Position numbers and translations under genes: made by a program. Shown in pieces: positions 5,955 to 9,308 of a DNA stretch of 9,308 bases. The notes below the pieces were generated by a model. The model worked only from the letters and a program-made list of their open reading frames with translations, ran no database searches and was not told the origin of the DNA. The DNA is taken from NCBI GenBank assembly GCA_023230905.1, contig JALNWL010000093.1:1-9308 (forward strand), read 5' to 3'. Every line of letters starts with the position of its first letter. The first letter of the stretch is position 1. This DNA comes from Syntrophales bacterium (lineage in GTDB: Bacteria; Desulfobacterota; Syntrophia; Syntrophales; UBA2251).

Positions 5955-7457
5955 TCACAATCGACCGTCGGGATGCTGGAAGATCATTTTTACGGCGGGT
6001 TTGATCGGTTTGCCCATGGCATTCCGGGGCAACGCCTCGAGGGACACCGTCTCCCTGGGGACCTTGTAGGAGGCCAGGCGCTGCTTGAGCCAAACGCGGA
6101 GCGAATCGGTATCCAGGCATCGTCCGGCCTCGAGGACGACGGCGGCGCAGACCCTCTCCCCCCAGACCGGGTCGGGTACGCCCACCACGGCGCATTCCCG
6201 GATATCCGGGTGGGTCCGCAACGCTTCTTCGATCTCCAGGGCCGAAATCTTTTCCCCGCCGGTCTTGATGATATCCACCTGGCTGCGCCCCAGGATGCGG
6301 TACACGCCGTTCTCGCACACGGCGACGTCTCCGGTCATGAACCAGCCGCTCCGGAATGCCTTCCGGGTCTCCTCCGGTCTGCGCCAGTACCCGGAGAAAA
6401 CGGTCCGGCCCCGGACCGCGATCTCGCCCGGGATGTCCGGGGCAACCGCCGCTCCCGCCTCGTCCGTGAGCCGCACCTCCACGCCCGGCAACGGGACGCC
6501 GACACAGCCGGGGAGGCGCTTTCCGTGCAGGGGATTTGACAGCGCCATCCCGATCTCCGTCATCCCGTACCGCTCGAGGAGAACATGACCAGAGACCTCA
6601 CGCCACTTCTCCAACGTACTCACGGGCAGGGCCGCCGATCCCGACACCATGAGCCGCATCTTTCGGCAGCCGTCGGACATGTCCTTCCGGTCGGCGGGAG
6701 ACGACCGCACCCAGGCGTCGATGAGTTTCACGTAGATGGTGGGCACCGCCATGAACAGCGTCAATCGGCCGCGGCGGATGCGGTCCCAGACCTTCCAGGC
6801 GTTGAACGCGGGGAGGATCTCGCACACGGCGCCCGCCCAAAGAGCGCAGGAGACGACGTTCACGATGCCGTGAATGTGATGGAGAGGCAGGAATTCCAGA
6901 ATCCGGTCGTTTTCCGTCCATTCCCAAGCCCGGATCAGGCTCGTGATCTGGGCCGCAAGGGTGTCGTGGGAGATGACCACGCCCTTCGGCCTACCCGTGG
7001 TTCCGCTCGTATAGAGAATCATGGCCTGCCGCGATGTCACCACCGGGGGCAATGCCTCCAAAGGGTGTTCCAGGATGTCGGTGCCGTGGGCGAAACGGAG
7101 ACCCCGATCCCGGGCAACGGCCAGAAGAGGATCGGAAACGTCCGGATGGGCGATCACCGCTACGGGAGAGGCGTCCCCGATGACGTAGTCCAGCTCCGGC
7201 CTCGGGTGAGAGAGAGACAGCGGGACCGCGATGCCCCCGGCCCGCCATATCCCCCATTGTACCGCCACGTGCTGAAAGCCTGGAGGTGCGAGAAAGGCGA
7301 CAGGACGCTCCTCAAGATCCAGCGATCCGTTCAGAAGAAAGGAGGCGACCCGGGCGGATGCGTCGAGGAGTTGCCGGTAGGTGAACGTGCCTTCCGGAGC
7401 GATGATGGCGGTCCGGTCTCCGAAGGAGCCGGCCCTTTCCGCGAGCAGGATCGACAC
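5955..7457 (-). CDS. malonyl-CoA synthetase-like (MatB/ACSF3 family) acyl-CoA synthetase
   Basis: This 500-residue ANL-superfamily enzyme would activate a carboxylic acid as acyl-AMP and then acyl-CoA in the cytoplasm. Motifs in order: P-loop YTSGTTGRPKGV (149-160), HHIHG (193-197), MRLMVSGSAALP (267-278), ERYGMTEIGMALSNPL (295-310), YWRRPEET (357-364), GWFMTGD (371-377), GRSQVDIIKTGGEKISALEIEE (390-411) and catalytic Lys483 in PRNAMGK. The ERYGMTEIGMALS block, PGxVGxPLPGVxVRL and DIIKTGG match malonyl-CoA synthetases, human ACSF3 included, better than acetate or long-chain enzymes. Arg268 sits where MatB enzymes are thought to bind the distal carboxylate. A malonate-type substrate is therefore likely but unproven. 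The start is GTG at 7457, 4 nt after GAGGAGG (7462-7468). It has its own promoter at 7594-7622. Confidence 0.88.
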   Translation of the reverse strand: MSILLAERAGSFGDRTAIIAPEGTFTYRQLLDASARVASFLLNGSLDLEERPVAFLAPPGFQHVAVQWGIWRAGGIAVPLSLSHPRPELDYVIGDASPVAVIAHPDVSDPLLAVARDRGLRFAHGTDILEHPLEALPPVVTSRQAMILYTSGTTGRPKGVVISHDTLAAQITSLIRAWEWTENDRILEFLPLHHIHGIVNVVSCALWAGAVCEILPAFNAWKVWDRIRRGRLTLFMAVPTIYVKLIDAWVRSSPADRKDMSDGCRKMRLMVSGSAALPVSTLEKWREVSGHVLLERYGMTEIGMALSNPLHGKRLPGCVGVPLPGVEVRLTDEAGAAVAPDIPGEIAVRGRTVFSGYWRRPEETRKAFRSGWFMTGDVAVCENGVYRILGRSQVDIIKTGGEKISALEIEEALRTHPDIRECAVVGVPDPVWGERVCAAVVLEAGRCLDTDSLRVWLKQRLASYKVPRETVSLEALPRNAMGKPIKPAVKMIFQHPDGRL

Positions 7458-7478
7458 CGCGCCTCCTCAAAGCGATAC

Positions 7479-7580
7479 GGGGCTCGTCCTGGATCGACGG
7501 GGCACCCCCTCATCTTGCTCGAACGCCCCTTTCACTTTTCCTGAACGAGGGGTATCAACGAAACGAATCGGTGTCGAGCA
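7479..7580 (-). promoter_or_regulatory. structured 5' leader of the acyl-CoA synthetase gene
   Basis: The predicted leader of about 130 nt can fold into two elements. In the first (7516-7580) an outer 7-bp stem TGCTCGA/TCGAGCA encloses an inner CCCCT/AGGGG hairpin (7526-7552). In the second (7479-7508) a GGGG/CCCC pair encloses CGTC/GACG and lies about 11 nt from the ribosome site. I do not recognise a known riboswitch class, and there is no terminator-like U-run, so any control would be at translation. Confidence 0.35.
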
Positions 7581-7593
7581 GACGAGCGCGGAG

Positions 7594-7622
7594 AGTATAC
7601 AGAATCGGATTTTTCGAGTCAA
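7594..7622 (-). promoter_or_regulatory. strong sigma70-type promoter for the acyl-CoA synthetase gene
   Basis: TTGACT (7617-7622) and TATACT (7594-7599) are 17 nt apart on the minus strand, each one base from consensus. It is the best promoter in the window. It starts just after the tRNA terminator and predicts transcription from about 7587, so the downstream gene does not depend on read-through from the tRNA. Confidence 0.75.
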
Positions 7623-7641
7623 TGCCGGTGTTGGCGGAAGC

Positions 7642-7675
7642 AAAAAAGGCAGAAGGGCGAGGCACCCCGCTGCCT
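7642..7675 (-). terminator. rho-independent terminator of tRNA-Arg
   Basis: On the minus strand AGGCAG (7670-7675) pairs with CTGCCT (7647-7652) across a 17-nt GC-rich loop that can pair further (GGG/CCC). A run of U (7642-7646) follows at once. It sits 11 nt after the tRNA CCA end. Confidence 0.8.
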
Positions 7676-7685
7676 GATTTTGTTA

Positions 7686-7762
7686 TGGTGGGCGATGCGC
7701 GACTCGAACGCGCGGCCTTTGGTTCCGGAGACCAACGCTCTATCCAACTGAGCTAATCGCCC
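7686..7762 (-). tRNA. tRNA-Arg (anticodon CCG)
   Basis: The 77-nt minus-strand sequence folds as a standard cloverleaf. It has a 7-bp acceptor GGGCGAT/ATCGCCC, a D-arm GCTC/GAGC, and an anticodon stem TTGGT/ACCAA with loop CTCCGGA. The T-arm is GCGCG/CGCGC around TTCGAGT, and the discriminator is A. CCG reads the arginine codon CGG, and the A in the D-loop (AGTTGGATA) fits the arginine identity A20. The CCA end is encoded. A TTGACA (7802-7807) 40 nt upstream is a good -35, but I see no convincing -10 at the matching distance. Its own terminator follows. Confidence 0.95.
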
Positions 7763-7810
7763 GTCACAACGGGAGTTGTCCTTGCCACGTTTTATCTCGC
7801 TTGTCAATCA

Positions 7811-7860
7811 GAATTCAGGGACAGTCACCCAGGCTGCCCGAGTGACAAAAAGTTGAATTC
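7811..7860. repeat. 50-bp nested inverted repeat between tRNA-Arg and the amidase gene
   Basis: GAATTCA (7811-7817) mirrors TGAATTC (7854-7860). Inside it GTCAC (7824-7828) mirrors GTGAC (7842-7846), and the two pairs are centred on the same point (about 7835). The inner 13 nt contain GGC/GCC. Such a bulged double palindrome resembles REP-type elements mobilised by RAYT transposases; from memory, GGGACAGTCACC-like ends are frequent in those, but I could not search. It is not a terminator in either direction: the A/T run lies on the wrong side for the minus strand and is an A-run on the plus strand. Confidence 0.5.
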
Positions 7861-7881
7861 GTGCGCTAAACCTGATAGATA
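7853..7881 (+). promoter_or_regulatory. possible promoter of the amidase gene
   Basis: TTGAAT (7853-7858) and TAGATA (7876-7881) are 17 nt apart. The -10 is weak (3 of 6). If used, transcription starts near 7888, only about three bases before the ATG, which would make the message almost leaderless and would fit the missing ribosome site. Confidence 0.3.
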
Positions 7882-7890
7882 AACAACCTT

Positions 7891-9308
7891 ATGAAGGCAT
7901 TTAATCCCATCGGCAACGGCGTGGGGCTTATCGCGCTCGTCCTCCTGCTGCTCTTCCCCGCCGACGCCGCGGCGCTGAACGAGATTATCAACATCCGGCA
8001 TTGGGTCGCCCCCGATCACACGCGCATCGTCATCGATACGCGGGATGAGCCGCAGTACACGGTGAAAGAGTTGCCCGAGAAGATCATTCTCGAGTTTCCG
8101 TCCATGGCGCCGCCCGAGGCAAAGAAGAAGTGGATTCAAATCCTGAATAAGCCGGGAATCAAGAAAATTCTCCTCAGCATCCGTCCGCAACAGGTCATCC
8201 GGGTGGAACTGGTACTCGCCGCGCACACGGAGACCACCGTCTTCCCCCTGAAGGCCATCGAGGACAAGCCGTACCGCGTCGTGGTGGATATCGAACTTCC
8301 GGAGGCGGTGAAGGAGGCGACGCAGGCGCGCGAACAGGTCCGTGTCCTGAAAAAGAAGCGGATCGTCGTCATCGACCCTGGACATGGCGGTGAAGCGCCG
8401 GGGGCCGTCGGCAAACACAAGACCCTCGAAAAGGATGTGGTGTTGGCCATCAGCAAGAAATTGCGCGACACGTTAAACCGCCGCAAGGGCTACCATGCCT
8501 ACCTGACCCGAACGGGGGACTACTACGTCCCCTTCAAGAAACGAATGCGGATTGCGAAGGAATACGGCGCCGATCTTTTCATCAGCGTTCATGCGGATGC
8601 GGAAAAAAGCCGGCAGGCCCAGGGAATCTCCGTTTACTGCCTTTCCATGGGCGGTGCGAGCAACGAGGCCGCGCGTCTGCTGGCAAAGAAAGAGAACCTG
8701 GCGGATGTCATCGGGGGTGTCGCCAACGGCAACGGCAACGACGAATCCGATCCGATCATCCTGGACATGTTTCAGACCCACACGATCAACCGGTCACGGG
8801 CCTTCGGTGTCGCCACCCTTCAGAGCGTGCGGGCAGTCGGTCCACTGAAGTTCGATACCGTTCAACAGGCCCCCTTCCTGGTCCTGAAGTCCCCGGAGAT
8901 TCCCTCCATCCTCGTCGAGACGGGCTACATTTCAAACCCGAATGAGGAGCGTCTGTTGAAGAAACCCTCCTACCAGCGGCGTATGGCCGAGGCGCTGGCG
9001 CGGGCGATTGTCAAGGTTCTCTCTTCCTCCGGCGAGGGGGTACCGACAGAGGTTGCATCTTCGACAGTGGGTGCGAACGACGACCAATCCGCATCGAAGG
9101 GGACGGATGCGTCGATCGGACCGCCAACTTCGGACAAGGCCCCCACGGAACGGATCGAGAAGGGTCCGCTTGCGGCGACGGGCACCCTCGACCCGTCGGG
9201 CGCCAGCACAACCGCCGCACTGCCCCAGCCCCGGCGGGAGGGCGAGGCCAAGGCCAGGACCAAGACCGAACCCAAGGCCGAGGCCAAGGCATTCCGGCGG
9301 CATATATA
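7891..9308 (+). CDS. N-acetylmuramoyl-L-alanine amidase with AMIN domain (3' end beyond the window)
   Basis: 472 residues are visible with no stop before the edge. A signal peptide (hydrophobic 11-22, cut near ADAAA, residue 28) sends it to the periplasm. An AMIN domain (about 30-136, targeting to septal cell wall) is followed by an Amidase_3 zinc hydrolase domain (about 157-378) that cuts the lactyl-amide bond of peptidoglycan. Zinc ligands are His165 in DPGHGG, Glu180 in KTLEKD and His234 in SVHADA; the catalytic glutamate is Glu343 in LVETGYISN, so the enzyme should be active. After 379 the chain turns into a Ser/Thr/Ala/Pro then Lys/Glu/Ala-rich linker of unknown end; a further wall-binding domain may follow. 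ATG at 7891 is the first start after an in-frame TAG (7876-7878) and precedes a good signal peptide, but no ribosome site is visible. It is the AmiC/AmiB type of division amidase. Confidence 0.95.
   Translation, partial: MKAFNPIGNGVGLIALVLLLLFPADAAALNEIINIRHWVAPDHTRIVIDTRDEPQYTVKELPEKIILEFPSMAPPEAKKKWIQILNKPGIKKILLSIRPQQVIRVELVLAAHTETTVFPLKAIEDKPYRVVVDIELPEAVKEATQAREQVRVLKKKRIVVIDPGHGGEAPGAVGKHKTLEKDVVLAISKKLRDTLNRRKGYHAYLTRTGDYYVPFKKRMRIAKEYGADLFISVHADAEKSRQAQGISVYCLSMGGASNEAARLLAKKENLADVIGGVANGNGNDESDPIILDMFQTHTINRSRAFGVATLQSVRAVGPLKFDTVQQAPFLVLKSPEIPSILVETGYISNPNEERLLKKPSYQRRMAEALARAIVKVLSSSGEGVPTEVASSTVGANDDQSASKGTDASIGPPTSDKAPTERIEKGPLAATGTLDPSGASTTAALPQPRREGEAKARTKTEPKAEAKAFRRHI
9244..9290 (+). 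repeat. degenerate AAGGCC/AAGACC hexamer tract in the amidase tail
   Basis: The coding strand repeats GAGGCC, AAGGCC and related hexamers, encoding a Glu/Ala/Lys/Thr-rich linker (residues 452-467). Tracts of this kind change length easily by slippage and usually encode flexible spacers. Confidence 0.5.

Noticed and set aside
6585..7544. 319-codon plus-strand open frame across the acyl-CoA synthetase
   Set aside because: It is antisense to an intact ANL-family gene; low-complexity Arg/Gly/His composition and no domain.
7825..8418. 197-codon minus-strand open frame over the amidase start
   Set aside because: It is antisense to the signal peptide and AMIN domain of a clear amidase and to the tRNA-side palindrome; no family.
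1..9308. CRISPR arrays, insertion sequences, phage or toxin-antitoxin genes
   Set aside because: No regularly spaced repeats, transposase, integrase or small toxin/antitoxin pair was seen on either strand. The tRNA 3' end shows no repeated attachment-site copy within the window.

Overview
The window looks like chromosomal DNA from a GC-rich, probably anaerobic member of the Desulfobacterota (former Deltaproteobacteria, Syntrophus-like). This rests on the rpsF-rpsR-DUF2232 gene order, a Tat-exported flavin reductase without heme, and the general protein style. It is an inference from gene content, not a database match. Seven protein genes, one tRNA and several control elements are supported. 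All genes except the last are on the minus strand.

Right to left along the minus strand: a tRNA-Arg(CCG) (7686-7762) has its own rho-independent terminator. A strong sigma70-type promoter then drives a GTG-started malonyl-CoA synthetase-like enzyme (5955-7457) through a structured leader of about 130 nt. A 415-base, less GC-rich gap follows. Next come a class III aminotransferase (4280-5539) and a protein of unknown family (3318-4286) whose start overlaps the aminotransferase stop by 7 nt. That second protein carries what I read as a complete set of protein-kinase-fold catalytic residues. A separately promoted, Tat-exported FAD reductase of the fumarate/urocanate reductase family (1581-3131) follows and ends at a large hairpin. 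The last transcription unit on this strand is the ribosomal protein operon rpsF-rpsR-DUF2232 (1039 down to 1, cut by the window edge), with an extended -10 promoter and a two-hairpin leader that could be the S6:S18 autoregulatory site.

On the plus strand a cell-wall amidase (AMIN + Amidase_3, 7891 to the window end, incomplete) diverges from the tRNA. A 50-bp nested palindrome lies between the two.

The ribosomal, tRNA and amidase parts are ordinary. The part most likely to hold something undescribed is the acyl-CoA synthetase / aminotransferase / kinase-fold protein / flavin reductase neighbourhood. The kinase-fold protein has no function I can name, and the reductase lacks the histidine normally found at the fumarate site. 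A joint pathway for these four genes is a guess based on proximity; only the aminotransferase and the kinase-fold gene are clearly coupled.
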